DNA from: Ulva prolifera
Taxonomy: Eukaryota; Chlorophyta; Ulvophyceae; Ulvales; Ulvaceae
Reading direction: 5' to 3'
Assembly: GCA_023078555.1 (NCBI GenBank)
Contig: CM041199.1
Location: forward strand, 3,973,315-4,037,314
DNA length: 64,000 bases
Made by a program: the position numbers and the translations under genes. Numbering within the stretch: position 1 is the first letter of the stretch; each line of letters starts with the position of its first letter. Below are positions 41,000 to 51,633 of this stretch, in pieces. The notes under the pieces were generated by a model. That model was given only the letters and a program-made list of their open reading frames with translations. It was not told where the DNA came from and searched no databases.

Positions 41000-43338
41000 T
41001 TGCGCAGCGGTGGGTTGGCAGCTGTGGCGGCTCAACCGAGGCTGTGTGGCATCCGCCCGGCGGTTGGTCGGTCGGCTGCGTGCACCGTCCTGGAGTCGTG
41101 CCTCCTGGGCGCGCGCTCGCCACTTTGTGGGGCGAAGGCGTCTGTGGGCCTACCGGTTGGTGCTGGGCTGGATGTGGACAGAAGGTAGCGCCACACGGCA
41201 GACCGCGGACACTGTCCCGTCGCGGTGCGATTTGCCAGCCTGGCAGCACTCAGCATCGGAGCATGCTCAACTGTATGTAGCCGTTCATGGCTGCCTGGGT
41301 GTTGCTGCATCCGAACATGGTGGCTCAGTTAGGTGCCTGGTGTAGGTCTCAGCCTGGCAGAGGCTGATGGCCACAGGGCATTAGTGCCTGGGTACTGGGG
41401 CCATGAGTGTGACTTAGAATGTGTACCAGCATGGGCCGAGTCGCTGAGAAATGTACTGTCATGGCTGTGTAATCTGGCTACATTGCAATGATCCGGGGTT
41501 TGCATACAGCTGCAGCTGAAACATGTGCCTGGCTCTGGTGAATGGTGCCGAGTTGCAAAGGCTATACTTAGCATGGCCGTGATGGCGCGGGTTGAGATGG
41601 CACAGTGTTCTCTCCATCGCTACCAAAGCAGATTCTGTCTCTTTCGCTGGTGAAGCTATCAAGTTACACATACTGGGCCATTGTATGGCAAAGCAAACAA
41701 ATACATCAAGCCAAAGAGCAACCGGCTGCCACCATAGCAACAACAAAATCTCATCACGGCAAAAGACTCAGACAACATCTAAGCACACTCGCATAAAACG
41801 CGCCACGACCAGAGCTCTCAACCCAGAAACGCATCCGCTGGCACATCAAATTTGCATGGTCCGGTGAAGCGGACCGTGCAAACTTTCGGGACGTAGCCTG
41901 ATATGTAGTGTGCTGCAACTGGTGAATAATTGTGAGCTTGCGTGGATGTATGCAGTTAGCACCTCTGCCTTGAGTTTGCATGGTCAAGCAGGCTTTGCGT
42001 GTTGGACATTGTGTCACGTGGCGTTTGCACTGCAAACAGCGGCCACCCAACGGGGTCGGAATTTGAGTATCAGGCTGCTCTGTGACACAGCCATCATGAT
42101 GCATTCCTATGCCTTCGTCTGAATGTTGAAAGCATACCTTCATCTGCCAGTGCCTGTGTATATGTGGTGTAGCCTGCTTCTCCAAAGTGGCTCAATGTTG
42201 AGAGTGATCTGCTTGCAACCGGCCATCTCCGAATGACATCGTTGGATCAATACAGCGCTTTGCACCAGAGCATAAACATATTAACCAAAACCCAAGTCAT
42301 GTGTATCAGCAGGAGGAGGCAGCCCTGTTGACCCACTGGTCAGTCCAATTCCAGATCTAGCCCACTGCATGCAGCAACAGTGCTCTGCTGGTTTGCAGCA
42401 ACGCTGCTGAAAAATGTTTCAAGCTTACGGAAGCTCACCGCAGCAGCAATTATTTTGCATCACGGGCAGGTGTAAGGGTAATCGACACATGTTGGCCCAT
42501 GCGCAGGTACCCCACAGAAGTACTCAGAGTTGAGGCATGGCCCTGCCCATTCCGAAGCAGCTTGCATGCGCTGCCCCGTGATCTCACTTAAACATCAAGA
42601 TCGAATAGATTCACGAGCATGGTCAGACCTGATGACGAGCTATGCAGAAGAAGACAATCAAATCTAGACAGCTGTGGAGCAAACTCAGCTGCACATCGGG
42701 AATTTCCACCTCGTGCTTGTTGTTGATTCGCAGGAAGGCTAATGAAATGAGCTCTACAGAAGTGAATACGACTGTTGTGCAAAGGCTGCGCACATCGAGG
42801 CGCAGCGTGCGAGGTACAAGTACATGTAGGTACCTGCAAGGCATGCGTCTCGCACACCAAGGCCCGAATGCTGGGGACTGTAACATATAGCACATGTCAA
42901 ACTGCTGCAGAAAGTTGAAGATGGCGGCGTGTTACAATGTGGTACTGTACACCTCAACTGACGCAGCCCGTGGGACAGGGCCTGAGACATTGCCATGCCA
43001 CGATCGCGATCACACACGTAAATATGCCTGGCATACACAGACATCTGATTCTTCATCGAGGTTTCAGAACGATGCTGGTGATTGTAATGTATCCACGTAT
43101 CTCGAGATGAGTGCATCTGCGGTACGGCGTTGCAATCGAAGCAGTGACACATGATAGAGAGAGCCTGTGCTGGAACGAGTGGCCGTTGTGATGCGTAAAC
43201 TCAGTTGTGTTGACATGGTTTCGCATGGCCCTGTGAACAGCAGACAAAAGGCATACGGGGTAGGCGACGCTGTCGGCACATCAATAGAAGTTTATTATAA
43301 AATATATAATACATACTGAAACAGGATCGACATGAACA

Positions 43339-43410
43339 GGGTATGTGGTCTAGTGGTATGATTCTTGCTTTGGGTGCAAGAGGTCCCGCGTTCGATTCGC
43401 GGCTTACCCC
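43339..43410 (+). tRNA. tRNA-Pro (anticodon TGG)
   Basis: The sequence folds as a cloverleaf. The acceptor stem pairs GGGTATG with CTTACCC with one T-T mismatch. The D arm lies in tggtctagtggta, the anticodon arm is CTTGC-TTTGGGT-GCAAG giving anticodon TGG, and the T arm is CCGCG-TTCGATT-CGCGG. A TTTT Pol III terminator begins at 43421. A CCA follows directly at 43411-43413, unusual for a nuclear tRNA gene but possibly chance. There is no intron. Confidence 0.92.
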
Positions 43411-43918
43411 CCACATTTGTTTTGCTAAACCAACCTAGAACCGGGGGCATGTGCACGTGCTGGCAACCGTGAATGGAGTACAGTTCTGCATGGCTTGGCG
43501 CCACGTGGTGTGTGTTATGTTCTATCTCTCGCGAGATAATGCACAATTCCTCTTCCGCATGATGGGTGCCCATACAGTTGAGACGTCGCTGGGCCGGGCC
43601 GGGCCGGCGACGCTGGCCTCAGTTGTACATAGTAGCTTATCAAGGGCGGCGACATCATGGCCATGACCTGCGGGGCCCAGCGTGATACGATCATGATGTA
43701 TTCGATGCCCGGCATATTGGGCCATGAATTGGCGCAACGGGGGCTTACATGCATGTGCAGACATGTTCAAGTTTCTATCTCCTATGCTTTCGGTACGGGC
43801 CTTCACGGGCTCAGAACCCATACACTGGTCGGGATGCGAAAACATCTGTGAGATCAACTCCCACATACTTGTGCGTGACCTATAGGCCTGATGTAGCAGG
43901 TGCCCTTGTTGTGGGTGT

Positions 43919-44160
43919 CAAGTAAATCTGAATTTACTAAGCCGCATCCTATTGGACATTGACAACTCCGAGTTAACGGACCGTTGTTGGTGGTGATGCT
44001 GGGGTGCTGGGTGCTGCAATTCGCCCGTCCGCTCTCGCGGAGTCGGCCCGTGCTGTTGCATTCTGTGGCGCAAGTCAGAGTCTTGCTTGGATGCCTCTTT
44101 CGGTCCCGGATTTCGGAGTTGTCAATGTCCAACTGGATACAGCTGAGTAATCATACACAC
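43919..44160. mobile_element. Family B inverted-repeat element (MITE-like)
   Basis: The left arm 43919-43983 is a close copy of the repeat at 6211-6286. The right arm 44101-44160 (ttcggagttgtcaatgtcc, then ggatacagctgagta) is its reverse complement with divergence. Together they bracket about 115 bp with no coding capacity, as expected of a foldback or MITE. The outer end agtaaatctgaatttact is itself a small palindrome. No clear target duplication was seen. Confidence 0.65.
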
Positions 44161-45100
44161 TTCGGGACATTGCGCATACGGGCACACTTGCGGTGTGATT
44201 TGGTTCCCTCGTATGTTGTAATTCCGCCTCCAAAGTGATCCGATCACTGGAGAGATGATCTCTGCCTCCAGCTACAGGCTGTCCAGAGGCAATATCAAAG
44301 CATCTAGGCATCGTGCGGCGCCCATGCAACGTTACTGCGCTGCCAATGAGGTGTGTGTGCCAGGAAAGCGATCTAGGAAAAGCTCTAGTAATACAGATCA
44401 GCTCCTGCGCAAGGCTTCCTGCGTGCCTGCAGCATATGCATGTTGATATGGCTTCCAGAGACCGGGCTGTAGGCAGGCGCACATTCTCCCTTGCACATCC
44501 TCCGTCATGTTTGGGGGCATTTTCAACATCCAAACACTTGCGTTGAAGGGCTATTGGAGCAGTCACACGGTTGGTAAGGCTGCTACGACGAGCTGTGCAG
44601 ATTAGCACGTTGCCGACCAGCTGAAGCGGGACATAGGTGCATGGTGAACGTGACCGAAGAATGATCAGGAATGAAGCTAGCGCCACATCATCCTCGTCGG
44701 TGCATGAAGTGCATCGTTGATCAGTGGCGCGCGAGAACCTTGTGTGCAGTTCCTGCAAATGGTGGTTTCCAGCTCGGACTGCTGGGCCCTCACCTGTAAT
44801 GTGGACTATCACACAGCGAGATGTATCGGTACCCAAACCGCTGGACCACGCACGAGGCGACAAATCGCAGCCATTGCAGTCTAACACTGTCACAATCGAC
44901 AGGCCTTGATTAACAAATACCACCAGATGTCGTGAAGTACCTCGTTGGATGTGAGCTGTGAAGTCCTTTCGCACGCACGACGCCCTGGTGGTCTGCAAGT
45001 CGAGTCTTCAAGCTGCAATCTAGATTGAACACGGTGTTTAAACTGATCGGCGGGAGCCCGTAAGAGAGGAAGCTCCCGCGGTGTACAAACAAGCGGTCTC

Positions 45101-48100
45101 ATGGCGTATTTCTCCCTGATCCAGCAACTCAAGGAGCAGGTATCTCTGATTTTAGACAACTACGTCGTAATATCTGATGAAGGAACAGAGGATGATAATC
45201 GCCCAGCAGAATGGCCTGACATCAAGTGGTGGGGCATGTTTCAGGCGTTGGTATGTCTACACACCCCAATTTCGCGCCGTGTGGACGGCCTGCCTGTTGA
45301 ACAGCAACTTTTAACGTTTTTTCTACGTTCACGTTTGGTATGAATGCCTATGATCGAGGCTGCTGCTGCTTGCAGTTCGTCAACAATGCCCTGTCCAGTC
45401 ACTGGGCAGATGAAGACGACATGCTGTTTGCTGTCTTCCGAAATCCAGCTGGAAAAAAGGCTTTCACAGCACTGCGGCGAGTTCCGGGAGTCCTCCCTAA
45501 GGACCTCATGTACGGCAGCGACATGTACAACTCCATTGATTGGAAGGCCTCTGTGCTGCTCAACCTGGCAATGCACGCACGCTACACTCTAACGCTCACC
45601 GTTGGTGGGTACAATTCCACACCTCCCCTGCTGCCACCCTCTGGCGATCGTGTTCTGGCCTCAGTATTTGGCTCACCATGCCACCCATTTTTCGGGCTGC
45701 AACAAGCACAGCTTGTGCGTTGCAGGCATGACGAAATCGTGGCTGCACTGAGGACAGGTCTGGGTCTGACAGGGACTGCCTCAGCCTCCTCCGAGAGCAC
45801 AGCCATCACAAACGCACTGCAGAAGCGGGCCTTCAACATCCATCCCAGGCTATCTCGTATCCCTGTCGACTCCTCGGGCCGCTACGTGAAAGTCTCCGAG
45901 CCAGACAACACCTTCCCATACCTCGCCTTCTCCGTCGATGACTTTGACGATGACGCTGTTGAGCCACTTGTGCTGTGGGAGCCCACGGACGAGTTTGCAG
46001 TCACCCTGCATGTGCGCTTTCAGCCCCTGCCCCATGCACAGCCCTTGGCCATGCTTCCTCGACACACCTCATATCTCATCGACTTCGTTTGACCTCACAC
46101 GGATGTCACATTCTGTGGACTGGGTCGGGAATACCTTCTTGTGTGGGTCAAGCTGAAGCATTTGCATTCTTTAGCTCTGTATGGACCGCACAAGTCAATC
46201 CAAGAGGGTGGGCAAGCCTGGTCCTGACCAAGCAGAGCACGTTCAGATGGTTGCAACCGTCCGAGAATCTCTGAGCTCCCCTCTCTACCCACCGGAGGCC
46301 ACTCTGGCGCGGCGATGGTGATCGGCCCGCCTGCGTGTAGCCATGACTAGAACACAATGCCCAATAGGATACGGCTCAGTAAATTCAGATTTACTTTACT
46401 TTACACATACCGATCATCACCATGCGAGCTGCCACTCGCCGTAGTAGGGCACTCGTGCAGTCGATAAATGCCTGAAACATGCCGTGCCTATCATTTCACC
46501 AGGCACAGTGTGCGGCCTCAGGCCCACGATGCCATGCAGCTGCGCCGTGCAGGCAGAGGCGTGGCCTCCAGAGCCTGTTGCACCTACGCCACAACTCAAG
46601 CCACAGCGCACAGCCAGCGCCGCCACGGCAGCAGGAGGTACGATCTGACGTACTCAATGTATGCACGGTAAGGCTGCGATGCTCACGGGGCCACGGGCAA
46701 TTTCGGGCTCCATTCACAGCTCTGGCGAGGATGGCGTGCCCTGCGCCGGCGCTGTAGCGGGGAGTCTCGTGCTTCCCAACAGCCCTGCGAAACATTGGTC
46801 CGGCCGCTGCGGAGCACTCCGGCTTCTGTTACCTGCCAACACCCTCGGGTTGTTTGCTGACACGCAGCTTGAACACCTCAGTCGGTCCTGGATTTCGTAT
46901 TTTTTTGAAGTCCTGGTGGATACAGCTGTCCGCCCAAGTGCCGGCAGATCACTTGAAGACACCTACATGAAGACACGTATACCGACATACACCTACATTT
47001 CCAATGTGTGGCTACAGGGGCAGCATCTGCGGCACTGGCGGATGCGCCAGCCTCCGGCCAGGGTAGTGTTTGCGCCGGCACTGGTCAGGCGCGGAACGCC
47101 ACCGCGGCGCACGCACCGCACCCTGTAGAGACTTCGGCGGCAGATGCGGCAGAGCAGCGCGCACCCCGCGGCGCGGCCGGGGGCGGCGGCGCTGGGGAGG
47201 CGGCGCTGGGCGAATCACCTCGGCCTGCTGGTGCCGATGTCGCTGCATGCGCTAATGCATGCAAGGACGGCGATTGTGCGGGTGGGGACGGCAGAGGCGG
47301 AGGTGTGGCCGATGGCGGCGAGGCAGGCTGCGGAGAGGAGCGCGACTGGCCCCACGGGAGGGACCCCTCTGCCGGCGAGGGTAGGTTGTGTAGCGATCGC
47401 GTGCGATTTCACGCGAAAACGGACCCTCTGCTTCTCCCGCTGCCGAGTATCAGTCCCCATTGCCGTGACTCAAGAAGTCCCACTGCCGTGTTTCTGTTCA
47501 GCTACCACCACGCCGCATCTGGGCCCCGCCGCGTGGTGTCATTATCCTTATGTCTAAACGTCGCTTCCCGCTTTGCTTCTGCTGATAGTGGATTTCTATC
47601 ATCAGCGACACCTGACCCAGGCACCTCCTGTACCTGCATAGCTGCGAGCGCAGTGTTTCGGCGCCCCTAGCAGGTTTTAGTCAGGCGCACCCCATTGGGT
47701 GCAGGTGCACCTGACGTGTGCATGTTTCGTGGCTACGTCGACCACGGCCAGGTCCTCACGACGGTCCGCCGACGGCAGCCCTCCCGCCTCCTCTCGGCGC
47801 TCATGCCGGCAGGTATCTCGGCACCGCCGCAGCGGCCAGCCGCGTCCGCCGGCGCCGCCCGCACCGATGGCGACTGCTCCACGGATCCGCCGCAGCCGCG
47901 GCCGCCATCGTACTTCATACGCATGACCGGGCCGCGCGGCCGCGGCCGCGCCGAAGTGGCCGTCAGTTCACGGGCATCACCCCGGCCCGCCCCCCCCACG
48001 CAGCACACTCCATACGGCCCACAGCGAAGCAGCGCATCGTCCAATGCCTACCCTGGCACCCCCGCACATTCCGCAGCTGCAGCAGGTTCCACGCACAGCA

Positions 48101-48429
48101 CGCGCGGTGACCAGCCGCATGCCACAGAAGCAGGGAGCAAGTCTGCAGACGCGAGCGCGGGTGGAGGGCGGGGCGGCTGCGGGGGGGTGGCGGAGAGGGC
48201 CGGCAGCGCGGACAAGACGCGGCAAAGCAGCCGGGGCCAGCGGGGGCTGCTCGGGAGCTTTTCGAGTGCGGCGAAGGCGCTCGGCAGGGCCTTCGTGGGG
48301 CCGCCCACGGGGGCTGCTGCTGTAGCGGCCGCGGAGCCGGCGCCGCCCCAGTTTGAGTGCCGCTTCATCTGCCTCATGTTGAGCGTGGAGGATGTCGTAA
48401 CAGCGCTGCTGGGGCTGCACACGGTTTGA
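45101..48429 (+). CDS. KIAA0930-family (DUF2045) protein
   Basis: The family is conserved from animals to protists and its function is not established. Exon 1 is 45101-45250 (DIKWWGMFQAL) and exon 2 is 45376-46011, joined in phase 0 to read FQALFVNNALSSHWADEDDM. That matches the start of human KIAA0930 (tryptophan-rich block then DDMLF). IDWKASVLLNLAMHARYTL and FPYLAFSVDDFDD match its middle. The last exon, about 47705-48429, carries MFRGYVDHGQVL and YFIRMTGPRGRGRAEVAVS, the most conserved family motif, then a Ser/Ala-rich linker and a final hydrophobic block (CRFICLMLSVEDVVTALL). Phases require at least one more exon between 46012 and 47704; a low-complexity exon ending at 47380 (donor GTAGGT) would restore frame. 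Family B fragments sit in this intron region. Confidence 0.8.
46359..46406 (-). repeat. Dispersed repeat family B, partial reverse copy
   Basis: ccaataggatacggctcagt followed by aaattcagatttact is the reverse complement of one end of the family B arm. The inner part is missing. It lies in an intron of the KIAA0930-like gene. Confidence 0.7.
46881..46930 (-). repeat. Dispersed repeat family B, degraded fragment
   Basis: It resembles the right arm at 44101-44150 (tcggtcc.ggatttcg, then ggatacagctg) with substitutions between. It lies in an intron of the KIAA0930-like gene. Confidence 0.45.
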
Positions 48430-48687
48430 GGTTGCTTGGCTGTGGCTGTGGCTGTGGTTGCCTGCAGCAGCTTGAGTGTGTTGTGTTGCAAGGACAAAGA
48501 CGAGGAGGCAGGTAGCACATCGCAGAGACGGGGTGCAGATTGATTATTTTCTGTGTGGTTGCATTTGCGCAAAGGCACTGATTGGTGCAGTGGGTACAGC
48601 GGCACTGGCTTGTGGGTAGCACAGAAAGTCAAGCTGTGGGCTTGTGAGCGTTACCATTGACCTCTTCATCGAATATGACACATCGGC

Positions 48688-48768
48688 ATGTGTGGTCCCG
48701 TTAACTCGGAGTTATCAATGTCCAATAGGATACGGCTCAGTAAATTCAGATTTACTTGACTTTACATT
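48688..48768 (-). repeat. Dispersed repeat family B, full reverse arm
   Basis: It is the reverse complement of 6211-6286 with few differences, including ggtcccgttaactcggagtt and ccaataggatacggctcagt. It lies just downstream of the KIAA0930-like gene. Confidence 0.8.
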
Positions 48769-49087
48769 GTGAGTTCGTTGCTCATGATGTTTTCGTACGG
48801 CATAGTCCCTGTACGCTCGAGGAGCTGTTGGTTGTATGCATTGAACGGAACAGATGCATGCGACCTTGCCGATGCTGCGCGGGCTTGAGGAGAGGCCTGA
48901 GATGCCTTCAGCAGGTTGTACTTCGTCATTGAGGGAAGATGCAGGCTCGCAAAGGCAACCACTGACACCGTCACAATATCAACAGGCATTGTTGCCGCTC
49001 TGTGCTTGCAGATTGCTTTGAGAATGCGTCAGAATCGCAACACTTACGTCTAACACGGGGAATGGCGCTTGCGCATCGTGTCAGCAA

Positions 49088-49109
49088 GCCGAGCCGTGTT
49101 CGGCTCGGC
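49088..49109. terminator. GC-rich hairpin, function unknown
   Basis: A perfect 9-bp stem with a TGTT loop lies between two convergent genes. No terminator function can be shown; in a nuclear gene it may be only a foldback. Confidence 0.25.
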
Positions 49110-49168
49110 CGCCGTTGCAGAGCTGAACATGCATGATCAACTTGCAGCCCGGGTCAGCATGCAGGCAG

Positions 49169-49246
49169 CGTAGGACACAGCCTGGAAGAGCATGTGCAGC
49201 AGTCTGTCGTAGGACACAGCCTGAAAGAGCATGTGCAGTGGTCTGT
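49169..49246. repeat. 39-bp tandem duplication
   Basis: Two copies of cgtaggacacagcctg followed by aagagcatgtgcag and gtctgt stand head to tail with a few differences. Confidence 0.8.
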
Positions 49247-50043
49247 AGCACGCCATGCCCTCTACAGGACTGGTTTGTCGAGCGATTGCAGGCTGCGTCT
49301 GCGTGCGTCCTCAAGATCTGTGGTGACCATGTGGGCTATTAAAACGGTCAATGTCTCATGCCTGACCACATTGCGTGACTATGCAGGTGGCTGAGCGTGC
49401 ATGACAGCCCAAACACTGTGCAACACGATAAGCCCTTCTGGGTGAGGATGCATGACTGCACCAGCGTTTACATGATGCATGATACATGATGTTTACATGA
49501 TGATCTGGCGCCACGGCCTGACTCTGATCTCCTGTTTGATCTCCTGTTCTGTGGAAGGACCTCCCCGCAAAGCACCACTCATGGCCGCATCAGAATGTCT
49601 ACAGGAGGCTGGTGCCGTCTAGTGGTGATGCAGCCCACGATGGCAGCCAACTGCTGCTATACAGGCTGTGGCGCATGCAGCACAGGCAGACATTATGCTC
49701 TTGCTGCATCGCAGGCACCCGAACAGCTGCCATTTGGGGGGCAGCAGCAGCAAACCCGAGGTTTCCGAACATCAGCTTTGGTAGGATCACACACATGGAC
49801 ACCGTGCATCATTTGCGCGCCACACACGCGGCCCGACACCCTCTGATGTGCCAGCGTCAAGCCTCACAGGCACACAAGTGGGCCCGCGGGCACAGCACCC
49901 GGCTCTAACAAGCAGCATGGACCACACCACAGCCTGTCAAGTGGCCACTGGTGCACCCGGCATGTACACTGAGGTAGAACAGCTCAGTGTTGAGGGAGCC
50001 CCACGGGAACAACTGTCGATGGTCGGGAGAGGGCAGGGGAGAG

Positions 50044-51633
50044 TCAGACATCGCTGATGCGCGGCGGCCGAGGCGGCTCCTCGTCTTCGCTCTCCGGCGG
50101 CGTCGCCGTCGTGTCTGACGCAAAGTCCGGCTTCTGCCAGTCCCAGTGCACGTGCAGGAGCTTGCGCGGCCGCGCGCGCCGCACCGCCGCGGCGCCCGCC
50201 GCCCCAAACACGTTCTTCGCGACCGTCATGGTCTCTAGGTATGGCTGGAGCGGCAGCACCTGCGCCGCGAGCGCCTCGAGGAACGCGTCGCTGACTCCGC
50301 AGTTGTCGAGCGAGAGGCTCGCGAGGCTGCCGAGGGCCGTGAGGGTGCGCGCGAGCGCGGCCAGCCCCGGGTCGCCGTGGCTGAGGGGGTTGTGGGAGAG
50401 GTTGAGCTCTGTGAGCGCGACGAGGCCGCCGATCGCGCCGTTGGTTGCGGCCGCCGGGTCATCGCGCCCGTGCGAGTTTGTTCGCCCGAGGGTGTCCGCG
50501 AAGAGCCCCGCGGTGACGGCTGTGCTCGACTCGAGCTGGCCGTTGGAGAGGAGGAGGGACTGCAGGCATGTGCGGAAGGCGGCGGTGCGGAGCGCCCCCG
50601 CGAGTGCCGCGGCCGCACCCGGGTCGCCCAGGTTTGACCACCCGAGGTCGAGGTGGAGCAGCGCCGGCAGGCCCCGCACGCCGCGCGCAATGGCCGCGAC
50701 GGACCGTGGGGAGAGTGTGTTGAGCGCCAGATCCAGAACCCTGAGCCGGTGGAGCTGCGGCAGCGCGGCCGCGAGAGCGGCGGCTGCCTCCGAGTCAAGG
50801 CTGCACTGCGGCAGCCGCAGCACGGCCAGCGCAGTCGCGGAGCCGAGGCTGCTGCACAGGGTGGCGGACGGGGGGCCGGGGGGGCACCGCGCGCGCGGCA
50901 GGAGCAGTTGCTGTAGGCCGGGTAGGGCCCCCATGAGGTCGGCGAGAGCAACGGCGCTGCGGGCGCAGAGTTTGTTGCCGCCGAGTGCGAGGTGGCGGAG
51001 GGAGGGGTGGCCGCGGAGGTGCGTCGCGAGAGCACAGTACGCGGAGGCTGGGAGGTCGTTCGAGCCAATGTCGAGGAGGCGGAGGGCGGTTGTGCGCGAG
51101 AGCGCTGGCGCGAGTTCCACGATGCCGTGTGCGAGGCGGTTGACCGAGAGGTCGAGGTGCGAGAGGTGGGGGATGCGCGGGAGGTGTTTTGCGAGGAGGG
51201 GGGCGGCAGCTGCGGTGAGGGCGTTGGCAGCGAGGATGAGATGAGAGAGACTGGGGAGGCTGGGGAGGAGGGGGGCGATGGTGGAGAGGAGGGGGGGTAG
51301 GGCGGGGGCAGCGGAGGCGGCGGAGGCACCGCTGTGGATCGCCGGAGGCGCGCCGGGTGTCTTGAGGGTGCTGCAGAGGTTGAGGCGGCAGTGGTCGAGC
51401 AGGTGCGCACGGAGGACGAAGGTGTGGAGGGCTGGGGGGGCGTACAGGATCATGTTGCGGACACTGCAGCGCTTGAGCACGAGATCTTGGAGGGGGTCGG
51501 GGAGGGAGATGAACATGAGGAGGAAGTCCTGGCAGTCGGTGCCAGCCCGCGCGGCGGTGGACTCGAGGTGGGCTGCCAGGGGCGCAGCCAGCTCGGGCCT
51601 GCCTGTGTCTTGAAGGGTGTACGCGACCTGCAT
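50044..51633 (-). CDS. Leucine-rich repeat protein (RNI/NLRC3-like repeats)
   Basis: A single 529-codon exon runs from an ATG at 51633 to a TGA, the only intronless protein gene in the window. Residues 1-125 form a helical, Ala/Leu-rich region without a known domain. Residues from about 128 to 490 contain tandem repeats of about 28 residues of the ribonuclease-inhibitor type (LSHLILAANALTAAAAPLL, LSHLDLSVNRLAHGI, LRHLALGGNKLCARSAVAL, LTELNLSHNPLSHGDPGL). The tail ends acidic and proline-rich (SEDEEPPRPPRISDV). No signal peptide, NACHT domain, kinase or F-box is visible. Such proteins usually serve as protein-binding scaffolds; a ciliary or regulatory role is possible but not shown. GC content is high compared with its flanks. 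Confidence 0.85.
   Translation of the reverse strand: MQVAYTLQDTGRPELAAPLAAHLESTAARAGTDCQDFLLMFISLPDPLQDLVLKRCSVRNMILYAPPALHTFVLRAHLLDHCRLNLCSTLKTPGAPPAIHSGASAASAAPALPPLLSTIAPLLPSLPSLSHLILAANALTAAAAPLLAKHLPRIPHLSHLDLSVNRLAHGIVELAPALSRTTALRLLDIGSNDLPASAYCALATHLRGHPSLRHLALGGNKLCARSAVALADLMGALPGLQQLLLPRARCPPGPPSATLCSSLGSATALAVLRLPQCSLDSEAAAALAAALPQLHRLRVLDLALNTLSPRSVAAIARGVRGLPALLHLDLGWSNLGDPGAAAALAGALRTAAFRTCLQSLLLSNGQLESSTAVTAGLFADTLGRTNSHGRDDPAAATNGAIGGLVALTELNLSHNPLSHGDPGLAALARTLTALGSLASLSLDNCGVSDAFLEALAAQVLPLQPYLETMTVAKNVFGAAGAAAVRRARPRKLLHVHWDWQKPDFASDTTATPPESEDEEPPRPPRISDV

Larger units (their letters stand above)
41000..45100. other. Intergenic region with a tRNA and an inverted-repeat element
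   Basis: Apart from the tRNA-Pro and the family B element, I see no recognisable gene. A 307-codon minus-strand frame (44998-44075) ends inside the repeat element, has no known domain and reads as unbiased composition. The 2 kb after gene D contains nothing I can name. Confidence 0.5.
48430..50043. other. Convergent intergenic region between KIAA0930-like and LRR genes
   Basis: Both flanking genes end into this 1.6-kb stretch. It holds a family B copy (48688-48768), a strong hairpin GCCGAGCCG-tgtt-CGGCTCGGC (49088-49109) and a 39-bp direct repeat (49169-49246). No gene is recognised. Confidence 0.55.

Noticed and set aside
44075..44998. 307-codon minus-strand frame upstream of the KIAA0930-like gene
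   Set aside because: No domain or family pattern is recognised, composition looks random, and it ends inside a repeat element.
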